DNA of 64,000 nt from Rhinopomastus cyanomelas (Eukaryota > Chordata > Aves > Bucerotiformes > Rhinopomastidae). The stretch covers positions 1,171 through 65,170 of the forward strand of contig VXBP01003841.1 of NCBI GenBank assembly GCA_013400115.1, read 5' to 3'. Positions within the stretch are counted from its first letter, which is position 1; the number at the start of each line of letters is the position of its first letter. The translations under genes and the position numbers were made by a program. Shown one piece after another: positions 36,619-48,700 of the stretch. Below the pieces are notes generated by a model. It was not told the origin of the DNA and searched no databases. It saw only the letters and a list, made by a program, of their open reading frames with translations.

Positions 36619-37102
36619 CATAGAATGATAGAATCATTACATATTGGAAGAGACCTCGAAAGATCATCTAGTCCAATCCGCCTGCAACAGCAGGATCACC
36701 TAGACCAAGTCACACAGGAATTCATCCAGATAGGCCTTGAACATCACCAGTGAGGGAGACTCCACAACCCCCCTGGGCAGCCTGTTCCAGTGCTCTGTCA
36801 CCCTCACCGTGAAGAAGTTCCTTCTCAGGTTGATGTGGAACCTCCTATGTTCCAGCTTACAACCATTGCCCCTCGTCCTATCACTACATGACACCGAGAA
36901 GAGCCCAGTTCCACCCTCCTGACACCCACCCCTCAAATATTTGTAGACATTAATGAGGTCACCCCTCAGTCTCCTCTTCTCCAAGATAAAGAGACCCAGC
37001 TCCCTCAGACTCTCCTCGTAAGGGAGGTGCTCCACCTCTCTTATCATCCTTGTTGCCCTACGCTGGACCCTCTCCAGCAGCTCCACATCCCTCTTGAACT
37101 GA
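36619..37102 (-). mobile_element. Young CR1 LINE, 3' part, left of an assembly gap
   Basis: It starts catagaatgatagaatcatt and is nearly identical to the 14.6-kb copy. The minus-strand frame (DVELLERVQRRATRMIREV to FLCDLV) is open across the 484 bases seen, which again suggests a recent insertion. Confidence 0.95.
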
Positions 37103-37862
37103 NNNNNNNNNNNNNNNNNNNNNNNNNNNNNNNNNNNNNNNNNNNNNNNNNNNNNNNNNNNNNNNNNNNNNNNNNNNNNNNNNNNNNNNNNNNNNNNNNN
37201 NNNNNNNNNNNNNNNNNNNNNNNNNNNNNNNNNNNNNNNNNNNNNNNNNNNNNNNNNNNNNNNNNNNNNNNNNNNNNNNNNNNNNNNNNNNNNNNNNNNN
37301 NNNNNNNNNNNNNNNNNNNNNNNNNNNNNNNNNNNNNNNNNNNNNNNNNNNNNNNNNNNNNNNNNNNNNNNNNNNNNNNNNNNNNNNNNNNNNNNNNNNN
37401 NNNNNNNNNNNNNNNNNNNNNNNNNNNNNNNNNNNNNNNNNNNNNNNNNNNNNNNNNNNNNNNNNNNNNNNNNNNNNNNNNNNNNNNNNNNNNNNNNNNN
37501 NNNNNNNNNNNNNNNNNNNNNNNNNNNNNNNNNNNNNNNNNNNNNNNNNNNNNNNNNNNNNNNNNNNNNNNNNNNNNNNNNNNNNNNNNNNNNNNNNNNN
37601 NNNNNNNNNNNNNNNNNNNNNNNNNNNNNNNNNNNNNNNNNNNNNNNNNNNNNNNNNNNNNNNNNNNNNNNNNNNNNNNNNNNNNNNNNNNNNNNNNNNN
37701 NNNNNNNNNNNNNNNNNNNNNNNNNNNNNNNNNNNNNNNNNNNNNNNNNNNNNNNNNNNNNNNNNNNNNNNNNNNNNNNNNNNNNNNNNNNNNNNNNNNN
37801 NNNNNNNNNNNNNNNNNNNNNNNNNNNNNNNNNNNNNNNNNNNNNNNNNNNNNNNNNNNNNN
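37103..37862. other. Assembly gap, 760 N
   Basis: It lies wholly within a CR1: both flanks are CR1 ORF2 in the same orientation. The missing part should include the RT catalytic motifs. Confidence 0.98.
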
Positions 37863-38236
37863 CCACGCCGGTCTTTTGGCCCCCTTCCTTGACTTATTCC
37901 TTGTTGGGATACTCATTTCTTGTGCTTCAAGAAAGCAGTCTTTGAATGTTTGCCAGCTATCCTGAGCTCCCTTACCCGCCAGTACCCTGTTGCATGGGAT
38001 TTCCCATAGCAATTGTTTGAAAAGGCCAAAGTTGGCCCTCCTGAAGTCCAGGGTAGTGGTTCTGCTAGCTATTCTGTCCCTACCACACGAGACCCTGAAC
38101 TCCACCGTCTCGGGGTCGCTGCAATCAAGGCAACCCCCAACCTTTACTGCTTCAACCAGACCCGCCTTGTTGGTGAGGACAAGATCAAGCAGTATTCCTC
38201 TCCTAGTGGGCTCTTCCACCATCTGCATCAGCTGAT
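37863..38236 (-). mobile_element. CR1 ORF2 linker between endonuclease and reverse transcriptase, right of the gap
   Basis: The minus-strand frame contains VEEPTRRGILLDLVLTNKAG, then VGGCLDCSDPETVEFRVSCG and TLDFRRANFGLFKQLLWEIP. This is the stretch that follows the endonuclease domain in CR1-type ORF2. The frame is open from about 38236 down to the gap. The element is 5'-truncated near 38236. Confidence 0.9.
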
Positions 38237-39726
38237 ACATTTTAAAAATGGGTAAAACAGGAGAAAATATGCTGCATCCCACAAAGGCTGGTGGAACTAG
38301 TGGCCTGTGTCCTGATGAGGAACAGTATCATCATTCCATGCATACATGAAACCAAATGATGCCCAAAGAAATAATGAATTTACTTACCACATGACTGCCA
38401 GAGAAGAAAAAACAATGAGGAGTGGTTTCTATATAAAATAATTTACTTTTATTGGATTTCATTACCTGGAAGACTGTCTCCTGAGGCCAAAATACCACTT
38501 GAAGTATTTTGAGTAGCCCATATTCAATCAAATCAAAGCTGGGTTTTTTTATAGCCTGGTCTCTTACAAGCTCCTCGAGCTTTGAGATAACTGTTTACTT
38601 GCTCTTTCATCTTATATAAGTCTCTTTTAGCTATTTTTCCTACAAATTGTGAGCCACATTTGCTTTCTCTAGCACAAGTCAATTACCAAAAATCTCAGAG
38701 ATCTGAAAAATTACTGACTTGCTAGTTTAAGATACCATTAGTGACTGGGTGAAGTGGAACAGTCAGTTTGATTACATCAGTCTTTGATATACAAAAACAT
38801 GTAGAACTGAAACACACCACACTTGACAAAATGAGCCTTTTCACACCAGGTACAGTCGTGCCTCTGTATTAGACAAAGGAGCAACTAAACAAAAAGTTAC
38901 TAAAAAATTCTGGAACTGCAGCTACAGTAGTGAGATAGGTTTTATCCTGACAAGTGGACAGCATTACTCACATGAAAAACCCTTCTGTGTTTGAACTTCC
39001 CCTTCAGCAAACCCTCAAGCCTGCTCTCAAGACCAGATTTCCAGCTTAAGTGCAGTATCCGGTATGGCTGCAGTATTTCAACTGGAATTCTCACACGCTT
39101 AGCAATACAAAGAGAGAAATGGCTTACCATGCTCACCTGGCAGTCCACTGGCTAGTTCCTGAGGTTTTTAGGGTGAAGCAGCATATAGGTGGTAATAAGA
39201 AAATGAGTCATACTATCTATGGTTCTTTGTGAGTACATGTGGTATAATTAACCTCTAAACTCAGTAAGGGTAGGACACTATAAAAGTCTGCTACAGTACA
39301 CTATGCAAGGCTTAAATACATGCACATTATTCAAATTAGTCCCTGGCTGCACAATCAGAGCTATCTGCACAACATACAAAGAAATTTAGATTTTTTCCAT
39401 GTGTCCCTTTCTACACTTAAAAGATCAGAATTGCCCAACAATTACAAGAAGCTTTCTTCAGAATAAATCCAGTTTGCGGTAGGATCATTGTGGTGTACAG
39501 TGACACCATGCTTCCAAGATTTTCTAATGAACCTGGCACCAACAGTTTTATGGTGGGTTTGGTGAAGGCTTTCTGAAAAGCACTGACTAATGTATCCGTA
39601 AGAACTGCGGTTTTTAAGCCAACTATTCAAAGTGCTATGAGGTAATAACAGTGACAAGACTGAGACAATTTAGGAGATCATTTGTATGCAGTACTATCAG
39701 GACCTGATACCTGAGCTCTTCTTCAT
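38237..39726 (-). other. SNCAIP: SNCAIP 5' intron next to the CpG island
   Basis: AT-rich, without recognised elements. CpG dinucleotides become frequent only from about 39727. Confidence 0.45.
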
Positions 39727-41290
39727 ACCCATCGCGTTTGCTCGCACAAAATCGCTGATACGGGCACGAGAATGGTCTGATCATCCCCTGTGCTGCAAAA
39801 ACGCGATCCTGCACTGACCCAAATCAATGCCAAGGCGCAATTTATCGCCCAGACAACTTCGCATTTGCTTCCGCAGTTACATGTAGCTCCTACTTAATTT
39901 CCTCCCAGGTTACGGTGTGCCCCGCTGGGACCGCGTGGGAGCTGGAGGCACCGTCCCGGGAGAGCCGGAGCAGATCCGCGCCGGCAGCGGGTGTCCGCGG
40001 GTTCCACTGCGGCGGCACTCAACAGCGCTGACATCACGTACATGCTCAGCCTCAGCAGAGCCCGCCGCGTTGAGCCCTGATTTCATGCGGAAAGCACTTC
40101 CCCGTGCCAGGCTGGCGCTCCCGCCCCGCACCGTATCCCGCACCCTCTGGAGGGGTAAGGGGGAAGAAAGCACGTGGTCGCCCTTGTACCTCCAGCGCTG
40201 TCCACAGCCTCCGCATCCCGCGGAGAACTCGGGCACAGCTCCGCACACCCACCCCCCACCCCGAGCTCAACAATCCACAGCAACAAAACCCCCGCATCGC
40301 TCCGCACCGCTTCCCTCACCTCACCGCGCCGCTCCGCTCGGCCGCGGCCGTTCCGACAGCCGCGAGGTGATGGAGACAGAGGAACGACCCAGGTATCGCC
40401 TCTCGACTGCCGCCCCCCGCCACTGCCCGCCGGTGCAGGGTGCCGCTCCGGCCGCGGCCCGGCTCCCGCTACCCCGCCCCCCACACCCGCTCCGCCAGCG
40501 GCCCACGCGCAGGAGGATGGACGGGACTGACTCTGCCGCTCGCGCGGTTCCCCAGCGGCGGGGTCCCCGGGACAACCCTCCGTCGCCGCGCCGTGCCCGC
40601 GCCTCCCCTGCCCGTGGCGGCGAAGGCCTGCTGCGTCACAATGCTCCGTGGGCGCGGGGGGCGCTGCCACGTGACCGGCGACGTGACTGGGGGGAGAAGG
40701 AGGGGGCGCCGGTAGCGCCCCCTCCCCCCCCAACCCAGTACACGGGCCGCCGGAGGCACTGGCGTCCTCGGGGGCGGCGCGGGGGCCGTGTGTCCCTGTT
40801 CTTTTGTCCCGAGGTCCTCCGGGGTCCCCCCCAAGCCGCGCCGTCGGGTCGTGCGGTGATCGCGTGGCATCGCTGCACGTTGAAGTTACCTGGAAATACC
40901 TAGTTCGCTCGCACTCAGCATGAAAACGTTGTGGTTTTGCGGTCGTGTAAGTTTTCGGTCTGCTGTACAGCATGGAAAGCGCTGCCGTTTCTCCCAGTGT
41001 GACACTGTGGAGCCGGTCGCACCGTCCAGCACCTGACTCGGATAAACTTGGGATCCCTCTGGTAGTGCCGTGGTTGGGCAGAGCTGCCGGGGAGAGGGGG
41101 TCCTACGCCCAGACCGTTTGGCAGAGCCATCCCAAACCTTCCGCCTGCTAATGTCACAGGAGTGGGTCCTCCTGAGCCCCCGAGTTCCACTCCGCTACCG
41201 GAGTACTGGACGGTAGGAGGAAAGGGGCAGAAAAGTGAAGCTTTGGCTCGTTTTCCCCTTTGCGATTTCTCCTGTTTCGTGCCGCGCTTT
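39727..41290. promoter_or_regulatory. CpG island, likely SNCAIP promoter and first untranslated exon
   Basis: A sharp rise in G+C and CpG compared with the AT-rich DNA on both sides, densest at 39.9-40.88 kb. Features include a GC box at 40771-40780 (ggggcggcgc), a perfect E-box CACGTG at 40668-40673 in a GTCACGTGGC context on the minus strand, a further CGTGAC at 40682-40687, and a CRE-like TGACATCA at 40029-40036. It is the only island in the window and lies upstream of the SNCAIP coding exon on its strand, so it most likely drives that gene. Candidate donors exist on both strands (minus GAG/GTGAGG at 40320/40319; plus GG/GTAAGG at 40155), so divergent transcription is possible. No TATA box is evident. 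Confidence 0.8.
40314..40322 (-). other. SNCAIP: Candidate splice donor of the untranslated first SNCAIP exon
   Basis: The minus strand reads GAG then GTGAGG, with GT at 40319-40318, the best minus-strand donor I see in the middle of the island. Using it would give an intron of about 36 kb to the acceptor at 4150. No transcript was available. Confidence 0.35.
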
Positions 41291-43159
41291 CACAGCGTTA
41301 GCAGGCGCTTTTTGTTTTCCACTTACTGTTCATAGCTGCGCTTTCCGTCTTAAATACCTCTTAAATGTATCCCTTAAGTGCATCTTAAATGCACCCCTTT
41401 TATATACCTTTCAGCATGTCCTTCCTTTTGTGTGCTTTTACTTCTCAGACTTGGTAGATTTCGTTTTCTCTGATGAGCAAACCCTGCGAAGACGAAAAGA
41501 TGCGTGAGGAAGTTAAAGCAAATTTCTGCTAGTTTGGCGTTTTGGAAAGCTATTGCCTGCAGAACACATAGGGCTAACTCAGCAGTACCACAAGTATGCG
41601 CACGTCAGTCGGTATGTGCCACGGGTCTGGAGGAGTACCTCTGAAAGTGGGGAAAAGTGCCGACTCCAGACCAGTGTGTCTCTGCCATTTGTACAAGAAA
41701 GTTCTACTGAAAGTGGTAATCAGAAATGTGGCCACTGGACATGAAAAAGACTTGTTCCACTTAATCCTAATACAATCATCAGACAGTAGCAACCTTTGGA
41801 AATTTTCCATCTGGCATTCCTTGGTGTATCTAGGAGCTGCAGCATCATGCATTTGCAGATGCTTTGCAGCTCATTTGACACAGTTGTCCGAAGTGGGAAG
41901 CTCTTCTTTCTTCTTACATTGTGTTTTTAAGATGGGTGGGAGAACAAGCCTGAATTACAGTGAATTATAGTCTTAATGTACAAGGCCAACTACACGGAGC
42001 AATACAACCTTAACCACCTTAAACATGTCTGTGCGGGGCAAGAGTGGGGAAAGTTTACTTTGGAAATGTCTTTTGCTTTTCTGTAATTTGCTTTATCAAA
42101 GGCATATTTAGACACTGCACTTTTCACACTTGTACGTACATGGAGATTAAGTAACCATTCGGGGTACTTGTAATGCATTTGATTAGGTGGTTTTACACAG
42201 GAATGTTGGTCAGCTGTGTGTGATTAAATGGCTTGAAAGGAATGCAGGTCAGCTCCAGAACACAATGTAATACAGGCGATGCTTGACAAACTGCTTAATG
42301 AGCAGCACTGATGAGAAAACAAAGCCAAATCTTATTTTAGTTTAGAGGCTATAAATACTACCCATATGCAAATACGTTTGTAAGATAAAACCCTGCCAAA
42401 TGTCTTTGTATGATCCCACCTGCAGCTGCGATATACACAAGAACATTTATAGTTACGATGTAGTCGTCCATCATTTAGCTTTCCTCCAGAGTGAAGAGTA
42501 GATGTCACCTCATGTTCAGCAGATGGACCTGAATGCGCAGAGGAAAATAGCTTTTCCACACCCCTTGGAATGCACACGTGACCTGGGCATTGATCTTGCG
42601 CAAATATTCTGTACTTACTCTCTCCACTGTGTGAGTTTCTCCTACTTATAACTATATGGGGGGGGAGAAAAGAAAATAATAGTATCTTTAAACAGTTTCT
42701 CCTTGACTACATGGTGTATGGATTACTTGAAGTAGTTTATAACTATCAATATTTGCCATTGTAGTGGCTTGCATTTAGGTAACAACATGCTGGACGAGCT
42801 AAATGGAACGTGGGATAAAACACGGTAAAAACAGAAGGGTGTCTAAACTACATAAACCGCCAGTCCTACCTTAATTATGGTTCTCATCCACTCTGTCAGA
42901 CTCCTACCATTCAACAACTGACTCAACCATTTTCCGTCTTCTTCAACTTAACACCAAGGTCTTTTTTATAGGACCTCTTGCCTACAACAACAAATTTCTA
43001 TGTGTTATTTTTGGTTAGTAGTTGTTAGTAGTTTAGTGAACTATTAATAAAAATACAGTTTTGTCAGTCTCCCCTCTCTGCTGCCTCAGGTTTCTCAAGG
43101 TTTGTATCCACTTAAAAGGCATAGCTGTAAGTTTTCAAATTCAGAGCTGCCTGCAATCC
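41291..43159. other. Upstream flank of the CpG island
   Basis: G+C falls back to AT-rich levels. There is a G-run at 42658-42666. Frames at 41574-41970 on both strands have no family signature. No exon or repeat was recognised. Confidence 0.45.
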
Positions 43160-43320
43160 ACTTAATACTCACAGAAGATGTCAAGCACTGGAACTGGCTG
43201 TCCGGCAACTTGCTGGAGACACCAACCCTAGAGGCATTTAAGAAATGTGGGGACATAGTGCTCAGGAACTGGGTTTAGTGGTCTTAAAGGTCTCTTCCAA
43301 ACGAAAGGGTTCTGTAGTTT
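43160..43320 (+). mobile_element. Old plus-strand CR1 3' end
   Basis: 'gtcaagcactggaactggct' and 'accctagaggcatttaagaa' match the CR1 C-terminus. 'gtcttaaaggtctcttccaa' matches its 3' UTR. The octamer tail is degraded. Confidence 0.72.
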
Positions 43321-45089
43321 CAAGAACATGTTGTCATGATGGAAGCCCATATATATCCTATCTCTGTGGAGATGTTCAAACACTAGTCACCAGTCCTGCA
43401 GCCAACCAGTACACCTGGTCAAGAAACTGACAGCTTGATGACATGCACTGTGTGGTTCCTGGGGTCTGCTAATGCCCTGCCTACCACAGCCATTTATGCG
43501 TTCTCTCAGCCCAACTTCAACAGCCCAGTGACCACTTGGGGGAAGTACACAACCCTTCCTCACCTGAGCCTCTCTCTTCCTCCATATTGCTTTTGTGTAC
43601 CCCCTTACCCCAGCTTGGCATTTGGCCATCAGTGGCATGATTCAGCTACAGTAGGTTGCTGAGAGTCCAAGCTGTTCAGTACAACGGAGGGGCCCAGGTG
43701 CTACTGGTATAATATAACCATGTGGCACAGCTATTGGAGGGACGTCCCTGAGGAGAAGCTTCAGCCCCCCATCTGTTTGGAGAACTCATATAGCCCCTGT
43801 CTTTAGAGAAGTGGAGCCCTAGAGAGTCTTGTGAACAAGTTTCCTGGGTGGAGAAAGGCCCTGGGACAGCCAGCAGCATTCCCAGAGTGCTGGCAAGACA
43901 CAAATCCCCACAAGCTGAGGGCACCTTGATAAACAGGTGAATGGGTTGATGGGCCATGTTTGCTTGTGACAGCAAGGTCCCACACATGAATACAGAGGGA
44001 CAGATGGTCCCTGCTCAGTCCTTTTGCTGCATATTGCTGGTATGCTGAGCAGGAGTGCTGGAGCCTGTAAATGGTGGAGTTTGGGCAGTAACAGTCGAAT
44101 TCTTTTCCTTCCTTTGCACAACATCCATTTCTGCAATTAGCAAGCCCCTCAGCAGCCTGAGTCCTCTAGTTGCTGCAGTAAAGAAACCATCCAAGAGCAG
44201 CAGCCACTAGAGTAAACAGTGATTGTTTGGCATCTTCCTGCTTGATGGACCCTTTCTTGATTTGCAAGATGCAACAGAGTGTTAAGACAGAGAGGTAGCG
44301 GCCAAGGATGCTTTGCTGCCTCAGCCTTTTCCCAGGAAGACCAGCCTGGGCCCTGTCAGAGAAGGGCTCCAGCCCCCACTGCTCTGTAGATGAAGAGCCG
44401 GCTCCACCACTGCACCTTTTCTCCAGCACAGCATTTCCCATGCAGGACAGAGGAGAAATGCTAAGGCAGCTCCCAGCACAGTATCTGCCAGGCCATGCCA
44501 TGCCAGGCTGAAGAGTGACTCCTGTGGGGCACCAAAGATCTTCAGCCTTCCCAGCTCCCAGCTGACAACACTGTGGGGGCTGCGAGCAGGCAGAGTGGCA
44601 GAGGTGAGATTCGACCCCTCTGGACGAGGTGCAGGAGAGCTCCCCGAGAGTGATGCTGAACTGTGTCAGCGACGGGCAACACAGAACTGACCCCACCGTA
44701 GGCTGGCTGCTTTGAGGATACACTGGAACTGGTGAAATACAGTCTCCGGCTTTGTTGTTGGTTCTACATATCTGGGGTAACAAGACATTCCCTGAGCTGA
44801 GTCATGGCCAGTGTAACAGGCTGTCAGGAAGGCTGAATCCCCTATCCCCTTGCCCAGGGGAGCAGCCCTCTGGTGAGGGAGCCAGGTCAGATGGCTCTGT
44901 GCAGCCTCGTGGGCACCATCCCCTGCAACAAACCAGCACGGAGCCCTGACATGCTGGGTTCCATCCTCACATCCTTGCGCTTTAGCAGCCTGCTGTCCTC
45001 CCTCCAAGCCCCCTCTAATACTAAAGGACCACTTCCTCACAACTCAGGACCACTGCAGCCCCACAGAAGGAAAGGTAGGCAAATGTGCC
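43321..45089. other. GC-richer segment of unknown nature
   Basis: Noticeably richer in G+C than its surroundings, with overlapping frames on both strands (the longest is 205 codons on the minus strand, 44166-44783). None shows a motif I recognise, and codon positions do not look constrained. It may include very old CR1 sequence upstream of the fragment that follows. Confidence 0.4.
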
Positions 45090-45750
45090 AGCAGGCCCAC
45101 ACAGATGAACAAGGAACTCTTGCACAAATGAGATGGAAGAAGGAAGCCTCCAGATGATGGCTACCAGGACAAGTAGCCTGTGAGGAACATTGAACAATTC
45201 TTCATGTAGCTGGGATCCAGTAGCCAGAAGGGAGCCAGGGCCTCCAGACAAGTAAATCTGGCAAGGGACATCGAGGGCAACAGCACTTGCTTAAATAAAA
45301 CTAGGGAAATTATAGGGCCCCTCCAGAACACAACAGCTGACCTGGTGACCTGGGACATGGAGAAGGCTGACCTACTCAACAACTTTTTTGCCTCAGGCCT
45401 CAGAAGTCACTGGAACCACACTGCTGAATACACAGAAGGCACAGGCTGCAAAAACAAGATGGAAGTAACACCCACAGCACTTGGAGGCCAACACATCAGC
45501 CTTGAACTCCTTCTAATCTTCAGTGACCTGAAGAACAACAGAGAGTTTCTGCTCCACAGAAAATGACTAGTGCTCTTCTTTCACACTGGCCTTAGGATTC
45601 CTGATAAGGAAGTGCTTCCCACATGCCCCCTTACATCCAACCTTTCATCTAGCATTCTTAAAGGACTGAGTGTCAAGGCTGGACCAGCCACTAGACCAAT
45701 GGCAGATGCTCTCTATGAATCCCTTTCCCTCTCCTAAAGGGAAACAGGGA
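45090..45750 (+). mobile_element. Old plus-strand CR1 fragment from upstream of the reverse transcriptase
   Basis: Frame 45345-45566 has TWDMEKADLLNNFFASGLRS, matching the DTEKAEVLNAFFASVF signature upstream of the CR1 RT. Before it, 'aatctggcaagggacatcga' fits the NLARDIK region. Stops and frameshifts occur throughout. The 3' end of this element is not seen, which is unusual for a 5'-truncated LINE. Confidence 0.6.
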
Positions 45751-48700
45751 AGAAGGAAGAGAAGCTTACAGATTTCTCATTTGGATTTGTGCTGTGTTCA
45801 CAAGGAAAGGTATTCCTTAGAGCTTCTTCTTCCTCAACAGTAAGGAAACCAAAACCCACAAATCACTTCTACTCCAAATAGACTTGGAGATCTTTCTAAA
45901 ATATGGATGGAGTCAAGGAAAGCTTCACCACTCTAGTCAACGCATGCTGGATTCTACCACCTTCGCCAGCATTCAGAAGTCATGAAAGAAGTGGCAGGGT
46001 TGGAAGGGTCTGGAACTGACAAGGAGAAAGTAAAGGGAAGGGAGTGAGACAAGCCGAGTGGCTGATATGAGATGCCAAGAAGAAAAGGTTGTGAAAGGCT
46101 TTTCTGAGGCACTGTAAATCCTCCTGGCAGGGAGAACAGCCTGGCACAGCAGACACTGACACCAGCTCATGGCCTGTTTAGCACCCTGCCTTGCACAAGC
46201 TGCTCCCTCCTCCTTGGTTACTAAGCCTGAAGCCAGAGATTCCAGGTTATAATTTTCATGACAGCTTTCAGGAGGGCTGCCTCACTGGCTGCCTCTAATC
46301 CCACCTACCGACACTCTAAACACTTCTCTTGCTGCCAGTAGCTTGTCATCCCACAGGAAGCTTCCCACCTCCTGCCTCCTCCTCTTCCAGTTGTGAGTGC
46401 CTGCTCACCCCCTCCCCACACACTCATCTTCCTTGATGGGCCTTTCTCTCTGGGCCTTTCTCTCCTGATGCTAGCTGCTAAGTGATCTCCCTGCCCTTAT
46501 GTCAACACATCAGCTTTCTGCCAGGGGCTAAATGCTCTGCTACTGTCCTGGCTACACACTTTGCTGAATCTAGGATGCAGCATCCTGGATCAGCAGGCAC
46601 ACACTGATCAGGCAAAACTTCAGCTCCAGTACAACAGGCTATGCCATTTCGTGAGGGCTTAGGCTGTCCCCAGAAAACCCACATCTCCACTTGGCACTCA
46701 TTTCCCTTCTCATCTCCCCACTCTTTTTACCTCAAAACAATTACAGATAGCAGTATGTCTTTTCTTCAGTTGGTTATTTCTGTGCTGTATGTACAAAGGC
46801 CACCTTTGGAAAGGGCTACTTAAATAAGTTGCTGCAAGTTAAGATGTACTTTGAAGTAGCAGATAACATCCTGTGCTTCACAACTGCCTTCCTTCTCTCT
46901 CTTGTGGATTTCTTGCCAAGGAAGTGTGCTCTTGCTAATGGTCATGTGAGCTTGCACTCATCAGAAGGCAAGAGCATGCACAGAAGCAGATCTAACAAAG
47001 TAGCTGAACCCCACTAGTTCCTGGATTGGTTTACTGCTTTATAGCTTGTTTGTGGGATACTATTTTGTACTGGGAATACATGCGTAGCTGGTTGTCCAGA
47101 ACTGCACTCCACTTTTGTCCTATCCAGTACGTGTGAACTGCATTCTTTGATGTGAGTTTGTTAGACAAGAAAAACAAGGGAAAAAGAAGAGTTGCTTTTT
47201 AATATGGTTAGCATGTAAAGATATTGTATGGCACCAATTTAGACATAAGATAAAAGGTCTTGGAGTGTAAGTTCAACATCAATTTGCACATATCCTTTCC
47301 AATTCAGTAGGAGTAGGAATGAGTCACCAGAGGAAATCCTAACTGGGCAAGACATTAAATTGGATTCAGACCAAATATTAAGTTTCTCTTGATGCTTAAG
47401 CAAAGTCTGTGCTACCACAAACTTACTGTAAGAGCTAGAAGTTTATTCTATTTACAGCAAGTCTATGAATTAATGAAAAACATTACATCTATAACTGACA
47501 TACGATTAGTAATTCAACTATTTTGAGGATGCTTCGTTAATAACATTGTTCTTAGAGATTTTTAGTCCATGCTTACTGTCAGCATCTTGGCAGAAGGCTC
47601 CGTCTCTCTGGTTAGGTCAAAGCAAGTTATTTCAAGCTACTGCCAAAATAATGATATGAAAAAATAAAAGCAACCAGTCTAGAGAAACCAGCTGACTGTG
47701 TAGTAAAGGCCTAAAAGGAAGATGAAGTAAGATTTCTAGACTACTTCATAATAAATCTCTGCATGTAAAGGAAGATGATTTCTCATTAAAAAGTTAGGGC
47801 AGAAAAGCCATCAGATTTAGGACTTGATCACATGCTTATACTGGGACCTGGTACTTCTCTGCTCAAATTAAAACTTCTGCAATAATTCCCAGTGAAGACA
47901 ACTTGGGGGCCGCAGAGAAAAGACTAAGAGTTTCTAAGCAATCAGAGAGGTGGCTGTTTTCTGTTTTCTTGTCCTGTTGGATCTCAAGCAACACAAGCTG
48001 ACTTGCAGATGTACACAGGACACATCTACCCGCATATCCGTGTATGAATCAGTGTGAAAGGAATTTGTCACACTGATAACTAAATGTAGCCCTGAAAAGT
48101 CTGTCCTTAGAAGCTGAAACCAGTTCTTTATTCCTCTTACTTCTCCATGAATCACTTATAACACAGTATTCATTTGTTGGGATAGCTCAATAAATGAGAG
48201 TGTACAGTGTCCTGCTTTGCTTCTTATACAAGTAAAGATTGCTAACAGAGATCACACTACACCACTGACATTGTCCTGCCTTCTTAAGCAACCATGCCAA
48301 GATCAAAGGGACTGCTTTGGGTAAAATAACAACAGTTTCAATATATTGAGATGGTAATAGCAAACAAATGTGGCTGTTACACAGAAATGGAATATGGGCA
48401 TTGCTGCGTGGATGCGTGTCAATAGGAGGCTATGGTCATTTCACTAAAGATGCTTCTTAGTCCTGGAGAACAGCCAGTTTACCTGTGTCATCAGACAAAA
48501 GGGAGTCTCTTTTGTTGGTCAAGTGTTTAGGGTTTTCACATCCTTAGTGGTTGATTCTTCTGAACGTCAGAGTCCATCATAAGAATCATAATGCCAACTC
48601 ATATTACTTTTTATTTAACGAATCTGTGCTCGCCAGAGCTTACTAAAACCATCTCCCTGTCTGAGCTTCTGTCTGTAAGATCTGAGATATTAGTGTGAAC

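Noticed and set aside
36700..38282. Very long frames spanning the 760-N gap on both strands
   Set aside because: They are open only because N codons are not stops. Only the real CR1 ORF2 parts on each side are supported.
37044..38282. Possible independent host gene encoding VEEPTRRGILLDLVLTNKAG
   Set aside because: This is the standard CR1 ORF2 segment between endonuclease and reverse transcriptase, and it is joined to CR1 sequence in the same orientation.
39917..40973. Long overlapping frames on both strands (328 codons plus strand, 296 codons minus strand) in the CpG island
   Set aside because: High G+C removes stop codons by chance. The translations are low-complexity Pro/Arg/Gly/Ala-rich, are open on both strands at once, and show no domain.
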